This document shows positions 42,835 to 56,597 of a stretch of DNA of 64,000 bases, in pieces; position 1 is the stretch's first letter; each line of letters opens with the position of its first letter. The position numbers were made by a program, and so were the translations under genes. The stretch is from positions 10,044,190-10,108,189 of the forward strand of contig OY718806.1 in NCBI GenBank assembly GCA_963070105.1, given 5' to 3'. Origin of the DNA: Litomosoides sigmodontis. Lineage: Eukaryota > Nematoda > Chromadorea > Rhabditida > Onchocercidae. The notes under the pieces were generated by a model. It saw nothing but the letters and a program-made list of their open reading frames with translations. It made no database searches and was not told the origin of the DNA.

Positions 42835-43879
42835 CTAATTATTGCATATATCGTCATACAGTCTGTAGCTTAGATCAAGAGTGAAAGTAGGAGGCATAAC
42901 AGGTCACACATGTACTGTCATGCGAGAAAAGTGTGGTTTACCTGTGTAAACTTGAATTTCTTTATTTTTTTTTTTGAATGGCATTTGCAACGATCGCACA
43001 ACTGTATAAGGATGTCACATTGGGTAGAGAGATGATCGGGCTGATAAGCGTGGAGCGTCGTCAAGTGATATGTGATAGGAGCTCTCGACTAACGTCTGTT
43101 TCAAAAATTAGCAAGCGACCTTTTCTTTTTCCTTTAAATAGTTTTTCACTGTCAATGATGATGGACGCCGTTTGGATGATGAATGGCTTGCTAGTGCAAT
43201 TTGAACTCATTTAGCGTGAAATTCTTTCATAATCAAATTTTCTTCAGGCTCAACAGAACAACAAGAACTTTTGGAGGGTCGATTTTCTTTAGCATAATAA
43301 GTCAAAAGTTAAAAGCATTTGCTCCCGTTTAATTATCAGTTAAAAGTGAAATAATGTGAAATCGGTCAAGCTCTCGAAGTTGATGGTCAAACTCTCGAAG
43401 CTTGTCTCTGATTAAAGTAGTCACAGATTTATGAGCTCAAACATTACTCTCGCAAATTTCACATTTCATAACTTTTCATCATTTACTATTTAGTAATTGT
43501 TCACTGTAAATAAAGATAGGAAAAAACTGTGAGCTGTATCGTTGATTTTGTCCCTTTTTTTCACTTTTTAAGTTTTTATTAAAATATAACGTCAGTGTTT
43601 GATTGAATTAGTAAATGCTGCTACCTTTACGTCTTTAAGAAAGTTAGAGTTCGCGTTTGGTAAAAGTTTCCGACGTAAACAACTGAACAAGTCACTACAT
43701 AAAAATTATAAAATAATATTTCGATGAATATTAATGGACTAAACTTCTAAATTATTTGATTACTGTCAACAAAACAATACGGTCACAATGACTTAATCCA
43801 TCTAGTTTAAATAGTTTAATTTCAATTTCGCTTATCACTTTCTATTTATTAGACTAACTACATTTCCAGTTCATTCTAG

Positions 43880-44107
43880 CAAATTTTAATTCAATTATAC
43901 TTGATGATTGGAAGAGATTTAGCAGATCGTCCTTCCTTTCGCCAAATAATACTAAAATTAAAAAATTCAACGAGTTCGAACGCTTGGATGTGCATTGTAA
44001 AATGCTATTCTAGAACAGTCCTAGCAAATAATAAAAATGCAAAGAAAAGAAATTGGCGACTAGTCGATTGTCAAGTGGATAATATTGATTTAATACTGAA
44101 ATACTGA
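43880..44107 (+). CDS. open frame with a kinase-tail-like motif, doubtful
   Basis: After a TTCATTCTAG acceptor the frame reads through 75 codons to TGA. Near its start it carries DLADRPSFRQIILKLK, which resembles subdomain XI of protein kinases (RPSF.QI). No preceding kinase exon (HRD, DFG or APE motifs) was found on this strand, and the remainder does not look like a kinase. Chance similarity or a decayed fragment are both possible. Confidence 0.15.
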   Translation, partial: QILIQLYLMIGRDLADRPSFRQIILKLKNSTSSNAWMCIVKCYSRTVLANNKNAKKRNWRLVDCQVDNIDLILKY

Positions 44108-44129
44108 AAATGATGGAATTGGTGGTGGC

Positions 44130-44153
44130 GTCGACGGCTTGTTGCCGGTCGAC
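44130..44153. repeat. GC-rich hairpin
   Basis: GTCGACGGC and GCC-G-GTCGAC form a 9-bp stem with one bulged G and a TTGTT loop. It stands out as a GC-rich patch in AT-rich surroundings. Confidence 0.75.
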
Positions 44154-45463
44154 AGCGTCAACTTACTTATAATTCACGAAACGCTCGCGTGCGTTATGCA
44201 AATAGCATTTGTACCATCGTATAGAATTTAAAACATTCGTAATTTTTATCCCTTTGGAAATTCCGAAATTTGAAACTTGAAATTGCAGCTAATTATGAAA
44301 TTTTTCGCTCCCTTCATTAATCATGTCGGTGATTGTCAGGCAAATTTCTTGTCAAAGAAATCGTTTGTCTTCGTTTGACATTCGACTTCTCATAATTATA
44401 ACTGTAATATACTCTTGCTGCAATTGCATTGCAAATTATCATTACTGTTACAACTAAAATAAAGTGTATTATTCATTTAGTTTAGCTAATCTTTTTTTGT
44501 AACGCAAATTTTTTTGAGATTTAACCCGTCAATATTGGAATTTCAAAAGTTAAAATCAGTGGTGAAAATGCTGGGAATTTGTTTCGGAGAACTGAGTATG
44601 TAAGGAATTCATTCAGGCACGATTGAATATCAATGAAGTAATTTTCAGTTCAAATAGCGAATAGTGATTTAGCAATTTCGAATACTTCAATGGCAATTTC
44701 AGATTACATGTTTAGAGAGGTTGTTTAACATATAGGAAAATAGTTCAGCCTCTTTGACCTTATTAGCAATATGGGAGTTGATAGTTTCAGATCGTACGAT
44801 GTTAAATTAAACGTTTTCTTGGATGTTCAACGATGGGAAGAATCGAGCTTGTAGAAGACCGCAATAATTTTCTGAAGATAATAAAAGCGTAAGTGACATA
44901 ACAAATGAAGGATAATTTTGAAAATGAAAAAATGAATTTGAATGTGAATTCAAAAATAGTTGAAAAAATGAAATTAAATGTGAGTAGATTTAATGTATAA
45001 AACTAGATCTGAAGGTGTTTAACACAGTTAGAAATTTAGCTGGTAGAATTTACATATGAATTAGAATTGGATGGAATGAACAGGACAGGTGTCTATCGTG
45101 AATACAATCATTACGGATGTGCTTACAATCATTGATCATGGGAAAGCATTACGGTTGAAAGGACACTGTTAAAATTGAAATTTGATTTTTTACAAAGATA
45201 TTCCAAAATTCCAACACAAGTATAGAACAGCTCATTGTATATTTCAAAATGTTTATCAGTTTAAAGAAATAAATCAACAAATCGGTAAATGTCCATAATT
45301 TATCAATTCCATTATGTGTCAGCCATAAGTTGAAACTTATTTTCCTGCTTTCACTGATTTCATCAACAATTCTATTAATAAATTATATTTGTTGAATAAT
45401 AACTTACTTTCCTGCACATCTATAGATTTCTCAATAATTTTGAAGAAATTGCTGATTGAGACA

Positions 45464-45565
45464 TCAGACTTCTGTCGTCGGTGCTTCAGCCTCAACGCGA
45501 TCTTTCTTGTCAGTAACAACATTCTCGTGTCCTACGTTTTCGTTGACGCTTTCGGTTGTAACAAC
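45464..45565 (-). CDS. candidate terminal exon, acidic, unidentified
   Basis: An acceptor-like ACACAAG at 45566 is followed by 33 codons and TGA. Of all islands in this gene-poor stretch it has the strongest purine-first codon pattern (VVTTESVNENVGHENVVTD, ending EAEAPTTEV), with an internal near-repeat of VVT. A longer 125-codon frame on the plus strand (45389-45766) overlaps it but is low in coding character. No upstream exon was found. Confidence 0.28.
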   Translation of the reverse strand, partial: VVTTESVNENVGHENVVTDKKDRVEAEAPTTEV

Positions 45566-46761
45566 CTTGTGTTATATTTGAATTCGAATAGCAAAAGTGA
45601 TGAGAATATCATTTCTGATTTCATACCGTATGCTGCATGCCTGCGCCAAATCATCCAATCAGTGCAGCAAAAACTTTTAAATCATTGCAGCAAACTTTTC
45701 GATACATTGCCGCCTCATCCTTCTTTAAAAGTTAACCGTTGCATCTACTTTTTGCAGTTTCTATAAGTGATAATTTCATTGACATAAATTTTAAGGAATG
45801 CTTTGAACATTTTAAATCAATTTCAACAATTCTTTTCAGAATAACCCTCTAAGCCAATGTATCAGATGTGATTATTTTTTTCATCTATAGCCATTAGTGA
45901 GGGATGGAAAAGTACTTTTTGCAATTTGAAAGGGTAGTCTTTCATCTTACAATGGACCTATGACCACTTCCTCCTCTCTGATGCAACTGATATCAAATCA
46001 GGCTTTCTTCGAGTTGCACATATATAGTTCTATTGTATGTGTGAGTGAAATGTTCCACTCATGTCGGTTCTTCCGCATTTTCACTAGAAATTATTACGAA
46101 ATGATTAAAGTTGCGGCGAGGCAAACGGATAATCTCAAAACGATGCAACAATACTTTTTCATCTTCACGTTTAATACATTTCACTCAACTTTTACGACTT
46201 ATGGTAAGCGATAATTTCCAGTAACATTTATGTATATAATGCTGGGAGAATTCCAAACACACAATAATTCGGAAAAAAATAACAAATTAAAATGCACGAT
46301 TTAGAATGTTTGAAACTTTGAAATAAAACAGAGAAATGAATTTGCAAAACTTTTTGGAATAAAATTTAATTTGTTAGGAATCACTTTCCCTTTCCTCTTC
46401 ATTGCAATATTTGTCAGTTTTTCAGATTAGCCTTTGTACAAATACATAAATTACACTTTAAACATAATCGCAGGAAAAAATAAATCGAAAAAGACCGCAC
46501 TGTGTGATTTAAGCAACAATACAATTGCGAAAAAAAATATTGGTACAAAATTCGAAACAATGCATATTCGATGAAATTATGTCCTCTGTTCTAATGATTA
46601 GTGATAATTAACAAATTAATTAATTGTGACAAATAATGGCGAATAATATTAATACGATAACAATAATAAATAATTACAACAATAATGATAACAGCAATAG
46701 TAAAAAAATAAACAGATATAAATAGAATTAATTAAAATAAACAGATAAACGGATGAATAAA

Positions 46762-46900
46762 TAAATTAAATTAAATTAAATTAAATTAAATTAAATTAAA
46801 TTAAATTAAATTAAATTAAATTAAATTAAATTAAATTAAATTAAATTAAATTAAATTAAATTAAATTAAATTAAATTAAATTAAATAAATAAATAAATAA
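46762..46900. repeat. (ATTAA)n pentamer array with (AAAT)n edge
   Basis: About 24 perfect pentamer copies, then four AAAT units. There is no gene nearby. Confidence 0.97.
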
Positions 46901-49900
46901 TTCCTTTTCGCCTGATCACTCTGTTTCACTTAGTCATTTCTTTTTGATTGTACAGTGGAATAATTCAAAATTCTCTAGCATTTATCTATTTTCATGTAAA
47001 TTTGAGAACAATTTGTGGGATATAAATTTTTCGCTCTATTATGTAAATATTAGGTAGGACGAAATTGATGTATTTTATGAGTGCATCCATCTTACTTTGA
47101 TTTATTCATTGACAAATTTCAATGTAGTCCAAAACTAATTAGCATAAGGTAACAGAGAAGATGGAAAGCTTTTAGTAGCCTTTTAATTTTGACATTATAA
47201 TTTACAATATCTTAGTATGCTTACCAATTCTACTAATACCACCTGTTCCTGTTTACAACTGTAGTACACGTATACCTATGTACCAGATAGTCATTTCAAT
47301 GAGGTCATCCTTTTCGGCAATTTAAATGAGTTAAAATTTTAATTAAATTAATTCAATTTTTTGAAATAAGATAAAAATTTTGCAATGTTAATTGCTATCA
47401 CGTATGCTAGCTATATTCATATTTCATCGTTCACCACTTCCTTTTCTCTTTCAGTCATATTTTCAAATTTCGCTCTTTTAGAACTGCTAGCATTTCCGAT
47501 TAATCTCTTAACTTAAAATGCTTGACAATTTTAACATTGGTCAAAAATATTTTTATCAAATTTTAATTGAAAAATTAATCTTTAATTTTCTGTGTTTGAT
47601 TACACTCACTTCTTTTTAGCATCGTAATTATTGGCTTATTTCTCACTTAATTTTTCTTCAACATAGCATCACAATTTATCCAATGCGTCTAATGTACATT
47701 GAACGTATGCATTAAAATTCTTATTGAAATTAGAATTGCGTGCAAATCACTTTCTTCCTCCTAACGCTTTATTACCAATTCGTCATTTTACAGCAAATTT
47801 TCGAATTTTATTACATTTATCGATATCAGAATACCAGTAATTAAATTATGACTAATTAATGAAATTTTAACATCGAACCACCGCAACTTTTTTTGCTTAC
47901 TTTCTGCAACGCTAATAGCAAGTGCTTATCGTATCAGTTAATGATAGAATTTAATTGCTCAGTAGAGAAGATCAGCGGCTAAAAATTGAATAATTGGAGT
48001 GAGACAAACAATTAATGAGATAGTACTAAGGAAGAAGAAGTGAAACGAGTTTCCCGTATTTTTCAACGTCCGCTTTATGACCTTTTTTTTTTGAAAGTAC
48101 TCCTAATTTCTTCATACTTCATTTTTGTTCTTCAAGTCATTGTTCCTTTATCCATTGCTTAAATTATTTAAAAGCTGCCATTTCGATTTTCATTTTCAAA
48201 AATTGATGGTGGATCATAACGTGGTCAATTACTTGGCTAAAAGCTCTCCATTATAGTAGCAGCATGTTATTCCAATCATTTATTTCATTTTTATTGAAAT
48301 CATTAAATTTTACGATATTTGGTCTTTAATCATTGCTCACACATAAGTTACTTATTAAAACTGAACCTAAAATGATCGAGGACACATTGTAAAATTAGAG
48401 TGGATAATTAGGATGTTTAAATTTGAATTATAAATAAATTTTGCGATGCCGATCACCGCACGTGTCTGTGCGTTATTTATTTCTTCGAATGAGTCAAATT
48501 TTCACTTTCTTGAAAAAAAAGAATCAGAAAAAATTTCTTGTTTTCGAATCATTTCTTATTCATTCATCTATCTATACATGGAACGAGCCAAACATTATTA
48601 GTTTCAACACATTTTCTTCCTCTTTCTCTCTTTTTATCTCTTTCTTCCTCTCTCTCTCTCTCTCTCGCACTACCAATCACATTGGATAGGAGCTAAGTCA
48701 TTAGTGAATAAAAAAGTATTCCCGCAAAATTTTTATTAATAAAATTAAGGTTAAAAATCAATCAATTGAAGTGAGAAAAATTTTTTTGAATGAAATAAAT
48801 ACGAATGTATGAAAATTAGTAAGATGATTGAGCGAGAGAGGGAGGGAGAGAAAAAAAAAATGAAAAGTAAGATGTTATACTTTCATGAAGCACTAATGGA
48901 ACGTATGGAGAAAGAATGAAATTCAATTAAATGCTACGCCATAGGTGGTGACATTATCCGTTCGTTTCGCCTTCAGTTTCTTTTCAATTAGAAATTCCTT
49001 TCGAAATTTTCCATTATTTTTCTTCTTTCTTTCTTTTTTTTTGGAAATATTTTATTAAAGGGCATACCTTAAATATTTCCAGGACTAATTTTTTTCTTTA
49101 TCACCTGAAATTATTTTTCGGAATATTTTTCATTGTGATAGTATTTGAAAATATTTCCGATAAAGTACTACTTACATGACAAATGGAAAATGATAATATC
49201 CTCAAAACTCACTATAATTCTTTTTTTTCTTCCGTTTAGTTATTTAGTGTAATTCCTACTACAATAATTACTATATAACTCCCTACTTATTAATCGATTT
49301 TTTGGAATTAATTTGTTTTTGATGTAAAATTTTCGATGGTATTTCATCCGATGAATCTTTTTTCTTTTCCGACACCATTTAAGGAGTTTTTGAAAACGAT
49401 GATGCATTATCACCGTCATCGTCACCATCCTTTTATGAATTACTCATCAGCTGCTATCACTCAATCAGGAAAGAAGGTAAAAGAAGGAAAAAAGAGTTTT
49501 TCTTGACAAGTAAACAGAGAGCGCAAAACAAAGACGTTTGAAAAAAGAAGCACGAAAAGGTTGATAAAGCTTATCAATTCCGCTAGGTTCGGTGCTTCTC
49601 AATTCCCCGTTCACATCTTCCGGGTCGTTAACAAAATATTTCCATTTCATCTTTCATATTTATTATAATTTCATTTATTCAACCTAAATTTGGCTAATTA
49701 ATCATGCATGATTCCAGAAATCATTCCCTTTTTTAACTCTGAGAAGATTGTGTAACACTGATGAGTGACAGATATCTTCAAAATTCAGAATTCATTTTTA
49801 CTTTCTTTTTCTTTTTTCTTTCTACACGTTGTGCCGTGCATAACTGTTGCATTTGCTAATTCGAAAGATTTTCCGGCAAATTTCGATGTTTAATTTAATT

Positions 49901-52900
49901 CTAAAAATCCTCCGTTATCAGTCTTCTCAAACATCGTGATCACTCCCATTTGAAATCATCAATGAAATCACGACATTTTCTTCACTTTTCTTCTGCTTAA
50001 AAAGGGCGAGAAGAGGAAGGCAATAACTATTTCCAAATTTTAAACTTAATTTTATTTTCCTAAAGTCATTGTTTGCAATTTGCTTCACAAATTTTCACAT
50101 CAACTCACTCCAACGTTTCACTCCAACGTTTGCTTCCTCCGTCAATTGCGAAAAAATGGAGAGAAGGAGGGGGCAGCGAGGGACGAAAAGTGGAATCATT
50201 GATTCTGCCGTTTGAAATTATCCTTTTCGTGCTGTTCAAAAATGGAAATTTTGTTCGAAAACAACATTTCTTGCCATTTTCTGAATTATCTGTCCATGCG
50301 CTCAATATCTTCCTTCTTTTCTGTACCTTCGCCTCTCTCTTTCTCTCTCCCTCTTCTCTCCTACTTCACGCTAACAATTAGATCAATTTACTTAAAACAC
50401 TTTTTTCTTTCGTATTAATTCTAGAAATGAGGGATTATTCACATTTCCTCGTTTCTCTCCAACCCTTTCATCCATCTCTTTTTCACAGCAGTGATTGCCG
50501 GCCTTAATTTCCTTTTTGTCTTATTTCAATGAGGAAGAATTGAAAATTCTTTTCGGCTGAAATTAACAAATAATTTCTGTCAGTTTTTTTTTGCAAATTG
50601 CAACAAATCACAGAAGACTCCCTTCCTTTGAGATTACTAAGCAACCTCCCACAAAAAATATGATAATTAGGCATGCTAAAGGATACAACTAATCATAATT
50701 TTAGTATTTGGATGAATCATTTTTGGGATATTCATATTTGTCTAATTAGCATATTTTATATTATTATTAGTTCATCGATTTCAACTGCACCACCATCGAC
50801 AGATCCCACACGCTGAAATTCTAAAAAAATTGTACAAAAATTTTCAACCTAATTTCCAAATTAATGATTCCATTTGACGGAAGAACGGAGAAAGCATAAT
50901 CTTGGCATTTCAACGTTAGAAAATCAAGAGATTACACTGATTAACTTAAAATGATCTAATGAAGGAATTGAATCAAATTAGCAATTCCTCTTCATTGTGT
51001 TAAATAAGGAAAAGTGAACATTAATTTGACACTTAAAAAATACTGAGTGTTCACTGGAATTGAGTGATCACCGAAATCTTGCAAAGTTTCTTCATCAAAA
51101 CATTTGTCTCAATCGTGACTCGCAGATATTTTAAACTCACTTCATTTCATTTCATATCGTCCAAGGAAAGGATCCTTCCCTTCAATTCCCTTACCTATCA
51201 CAGTCAAATTATACAAATTTCTACATGAAATTGATATTAGCGAATGTGTTTGTCGCATATGACATATATTGCATCGAACTTTTATCAAAAATTTAGAGAA
51301 ATAAGTGAGTATGTAGCTGCCTTTTTCTTTTTTTGAAATGATAGATTATTCCGTTAGGAAAAACATCTCCTATCATTAAGCAATTAATATAGACAAAGCT
51401 AGGTAATTAATGAGTATTGATACTTTGAAAAGCATTGTTGGAATTTGCTTGCCACTTTGCAATTCTTCCACACCTACCAATCTTTGCTTTCCATTTTTTA
51501 AACCTAAAGTTTAAACGAAAAGCGGAAAATTTCTGTTAATAATTTTGCTAATTTTTTTTCCGAACAAGTTCTTCCCTTCTCCCTCTCTGCCTCTCCCTCC
51601 TTCTCTTTCCATTTCTCATTCTTCTGAACAATGTAATACACTTAAATCGGAGAAGGACTGAAATAGCTGAAAAGTAAGTTGATGAATAACATTTACATAT
51701 AATGATGCATGCTCTGACGACGACCTTAATCATCAATTGTTGATGATAATTGAATTGCCAGAATTCCTTCTGTCACCCATGCTGTTATCTTCCTGATTTA
51801 CACCGACGACCTGTTTCGTCTCATTTCATCTCATTAATTAATCCATTAATGAAGAGTACAAAAAATCCATCATTAAGTGCTCCGAAGCGATCTGCAATCA
51901 ATCAGTTATGAGCTAAATTGTTTTCGTGCATGTTCCACTCCACCTTTTGCTTCATCCATTCCTAATATATTTTCGAAATATTAATTCCAATCAATTCCTT
52001 TACACCCTCACAGCTCAAATTCAATTCATAATCCGTTTTTTCCCGTTCCTTTTTTTGCATCCAACGATGGAATGCGAAATAAATAATTTCAAATGATATG
52101 CATGGCCAGCATACTAACGTAAAATTGATTTTATTTTTGATAGCTTTACATAGCGCCATTCGTTCGCTGTTACGCTAACATAGGGGGAGGAATGAGGAAG
52201 GAGGAGGATGGAGAGAGAGTGAAAGGGAGAGGAGACAGTATAGACAACAGATTTTTCGATTTATAAAATTTGTTTGTGCAAGTTTTCAAGTAATTAGAAA
52301 TAGAAAGTGACCGTCAAATTTGATTGGATTATTTATTAGTATAGAATTTGAGCCTCTCTGATAGGCACAATTTCATGATTTACATTGAATTTTGTAAAAA
52401 CTTTAAATTTGGAAATTTCATTTAATTTTGAAATTGAAAAATTTCAAGCCATTGGCGTGACTAATACGAACAGACTAATTAGCAAATATAACTGAACATA
52501 AATTTTCAAAGCAGATTTTGTAATTTACTTACCGATTAAGAAACTAATCCATTTATTTAACTCAATACCTGATCCGGTGAATATCCATTACTGGTTTTAT
52601 AAGATTACATGGAGTTGTGAGGAATCATGAAGAATAGGTCTTTGCTTAAATTTTTTATTCAAAAGAAATTCAAAAGAAACGGTGAATTTCAGATTCCTAC
52701 AATTCAAAACATCCGATCAGATGAAACACACTCCCAACAGTTCCTCTTTTTTTATTTCGAAACATCCGAAAATAAAGCAATCTTCTCCCGCACCACTCCC
52801 ATCTTCATGCTAAAGTTTTAAAACATTAACCATTTTTACGTCAACAGTTTTTTTAAACCATTGAAGTTAAAAAGTCATGCATGATGAAACTGTTGCGACT

Positions 52901-53406
52901 CATTTGCATTTGATCATTTTGTAAACCGATAGGCTAATTTTAAATAACCGAAAGTTGTTGTAGGATAACGATGGGTGTTGGTATGTACAACATAGCACTA
53001 TCCGGTACGACATCTATCAGATAACAAATAATAGTCTAATTTTACGCTAGATAGCGTTGTATTTTCCATTTCATATTCGGTAAAGTAATCCTATCGACGG
53101 AAGATGGTATAGTGTCATTTAATTGCTGAACTAAATTAAGCTTATTTTTGCTGTGCAATATCTTGCAAAAAAATTTGCTGAGAAAAATGTAAATAAACAG
53201 ATTTGCTCATTTTACTTCGAATTATTCGACATTTCATTTCAGTCATAAGTGGTCGATCATATGCATAATTGGATGAATAACCTTCGAGATATTTTTAACT
53301 TTATCATATTAAAATTTAAAAGCTACCAGAAATCTTCCAAGCAGCAGTATATGCTGAATAGTTCAGCATTTGAAACAATTCAGTCCCTTTTTCCTCTCCT
53401 CTCCGC

Positions 53407-53414
53407 ACACACAA

Positions 53415-53447
<33 letters not shown>

Positions 53448-53448
53448 T
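53407..53448. repeat. (AC)n microsatellite
   Basis: AC units, slightly imperfect at the left. Confidence 0.9.
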
Positions 53449-55273
53449 TTTTTAACTCAATTTTTAAACGAGTTTTCTAAGCTGTCCGGGTCAATAAGAT
53501 AAGAAATATTGATGAAGAAAGGGATCCCGTCACATCCGGTCCAGTAATATCATGAATTACGAAATTCTCATCCCCACTACTGCTGTCCATGCTCCTCCAC
53601 ATATCTTACTCAACACTATACGTCTCGTCCGTGAAACCTGGATAGAAATGATCGTCATATCGTGAACGCGTTGTTCGTTCGTTCGTAGGTTGCCGTTAGC
53701 TATTCATCTCCCTTCTCGCTTAACGATTAAATTAAAATGTCTATTGTTATCAGTCTTTACGCATCTCTACGGTTCCTTTTTTCTTCTCATCCACTTTCTC
53801 ACACGTTAGAGCAGTAAAGCTACGAACTATTTAATATCATTAGTACTTTTGCCAGTTATCGCTAAAATTAATCACTGACGGAGTTTTTTTTTTTCTTTTT
53901 CAAATTGACTTTTAGGAATTGTTTAAGAAATTTCTATCGATTAAATTCAAAATATAATCATATTTCACTCATCGTTTATTGCCATAAAGAAAGCAAGAAG
54001 GAGAAATAAAGAGAAAAGATTTTATTTATATGTAATATATAATCCTGATAATTTCCAAAAAAAAAGTTGAAATGCGCGATTTAAATGAACTGAACATCAG
54101 ACGACATTAGCGGAAGTAATTTGATTACTGATTAGATGCGATTGGATTTCCTTTCAGATTTCGAAATCGAATTTTCTTTCATCACATACACAGGCTAAAT
54201 CGTCTAGTGGTATGTAATGTTAAAAGAATATTTCATACTTTAGAATGTTTGTTAAAATTGTAAAGATGAATTTAAGTGAAGGATATTTTGAGCGAATTTC
54301 AAATTTTATTCATTTGAGACAATCGCCGGTTTTTGCTTTGCGAACTTTGCACTTCTAATACTTTGAAGTGTGTGCAATATGCTTTATGAAATAATTACGC
54401 ATTGGAAAAAAAAACCGGATAAAAATTGAGAATCCTTCTATACGTAAAATTATAACATAGGTCAGATTACCTTGAAAACACGTTATTTACCTGTTTCCTC
54501 TATTTCTTCACTTCTGTCTGTGTTTGAAACTAAGTTATAGAGGAAAAACATTTTATTTCTATATAGCTAAAAGCATAAGGCAGTCAGATAACACTCCTCC
54601 TTTTCTGTCCGGATCATTTCCCGGTGTAATTCTGCTTTTCGAAGTGGCAATCAGGTGACTGCAAATCAAAGTTCACTTTTTCTCCAAGCAAAAATCTGAT
54701 ACGGTTGAGGATAGAGCCCTCAGTTTCTATTTTTAGAGCCATGTAAAAGATTAGGCATATATATGTATCATTGAAAGAAGAGTAATTTTAGGCAAAAGAC
54801 ATTTTTTTTTTTTTTAAATAAAAAGTGACACATGATAGGGAACGAAAAGTGATGCGCGTGGGAAGGAATTAACAGTGACGTTTGATATAATAGATTTTAT
54901 AGTGAGGAAATCGGGTCCGGTAGATTCCATTTTCCATTTTTCCGCCTTTTTTTTTTAATCATTTAAGGATTGTTAGGAAAATACTAATGTAGCTAGAAGC
55001 ATAAGATAGAAAAATTATCGTTGCGTAATTTTAGCATCTATGTTGCATTAGCTAATATGATTTCAGGTAATTCGATACACTGTCAATTTCAGGACTGACT
55101 GAATTACTACATTGTTGCAAACGTGCTTTAAGTAGGAGTGAACATCTGTTGCTACGCCTTCATTGTTCTCATTCCGCCTCTCCCGCCTCAGTCACTTCTA
55201 ATACGTGGACAATAAATGCTGTCACGTCAAGAATTTCCACCCATTTAACTTGAAATTACTATCAAATTTTAGG

Positions 55274-55379
55274 TGATGATGAAGATCATAATCATGCTGA
55301 TAATTTCAATATTCGTATATTACTTACTCTACCGCACTCAAATTCACATAATTATTCAAAATATATTCCACTTCTGTAA
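55274..55379 (+). CDS. candidate terminal exon, unidentified
   Basis: After CAAATTTTAG the phase-1 frame reads 34 codons (GDDEDHNHADNFNIR, ending SKYIPLL) to TAA. A second frame of the same stretch starts ATG-ATG and encodes a hydrophobic signal-like segment (MMKIIIMLIISIF). At most one can be real, and neither links to another exon that I can see. Confidence 0.18.
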
Positions 55380-55928
55380 TAAATAGGATCACTTTTCGTT
55401 ACGACAAGGTAAAAGGAGCGCTAGAAAATTATTCCAGAAATTTCAAGTTTATCAAGCCGTGTTTGGATGTTCAAAAGATAAGGATAATTGATTATTATGG
55501 AATTTGATCAATGTCCCATCTGTCGATAACTGCCAAAAAATAATTCAATTTCATAACAGATATTAGCGGGGTAGGAAGAAAAATTGAAACTCATTAATCA
55601 AAGTCATCGATAATACTCATTTTATAAATGATTGTAGCAAATTGTAAATGCAGATGCAAATTGCAAAATTGCAAATGCACTGTGAAATGTGAAATTTACA
55701 TTTGAATTTTAACTAGTATGATATGAGGCAAGGAGAGGATGGAAAGCGGAGCGAGATTATAGGCTAGTGAATGAGGATAGCAGAGGAGATAATTGAAGAA
55801 ATTAGGCATGTAAAGGGTTTTGGGTGATGTGAAAAGAAATTGTTATAGGTCAAATTCCGGGTCAATTATATGCAGTGAGGGGGGTAAGGGGTGGTGCAGA
55901 GAGGCAAAGAAGTTGGAGGGTTAACCTA

Positions 55929-56135
55929 ATGAAAATGGGAGACAGTTGCGTCCGGAAGATCAGAGGAACGTTGTTAACAATCGATGAGGCATGCCAGATG
56001 TTAGGTATAAATACATCAAACGGCTTGACAAATGAAGCTTTAGGCTTGTCCTCTCAACATCTCCCGGCCAACACTCACCGTTCCGTGGAATACCGCCCCC
56101 ACACACGTACACTTGCATTGATTAATTTACGATAA
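55929..56135 (+). CDS. unidentified small ORF in a GC-richer patch
   Basis: A 68-codon frame from the ATG at 55929 (an upstream in-frame ATG at 55875 gives 86). It contains TLLTIDEACQMLGINTSNG, which looks superficially like the helix-turn-helix of excisionase/MerR proteins (LLTxxEAAxxLGxS). The patch is less AT-rich than its flanks. No splice sites, partner or family could be confirmed. Confidence 0.22.
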   Translation: MKMGDSCVRKIRGTLLTIDEACQMLGINTSNGLTNEALGLSSQHLPANTHRSVEYRPHTRTLALINLR

Positions 56136-56597
56136 CTAATTAATTTCTCATTATCAACAAAAAAACGGGAGAGGGAACGAAGAGGTGGGAAGCAGAAAAA
56201 GGAAGGCACGATGATATTTTTTATAAAATTAATTTTAATGATTGCTGTAGCAGATGGGAATGATTGAATGAATGATGTTCGGATGATGTGCTATTTTCCC
56301 ATTTTTTGGGAATTATGCTGACGAGAAGAAAATGTGCTAAACTGAGGATTCATTTATGGATTAGCTGTCTCCGTGCAGCTCCTGTTGAACTCTTTCTTAC
56401 CCTTGAATTTCCGATTTTCTAAAATTGCTGAAATGCCCAAAGGTTGGTTAAGCTGCTGTGTGCTTATGCAACACACACGTAGTTGTGGCACTTTCAGTAG
56501 AGGTGAATGATAGAGAGACAGACCTATATTTTTATTTTGGTTAATTATTTCATTTGCTTAATTCCTCACTTGGTTCATAGATTAGCTGAATGCTGAG

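Noticed and set aside
49465..49650. 61-codon minus-strand frame starting MKWKYFVNDPEDVNG
   Set aside because: The first half is coding-like but it runs into a low-complexity tail, with no donor or partner exon, so it was left out for lack of support.
50073..50381. 102-codon plus-strand frame overlapping a 66-codon minus frame
   Set aside because: Pyrimidine-rich DNA keeps both strands open; no motif or splice evidence favours either.
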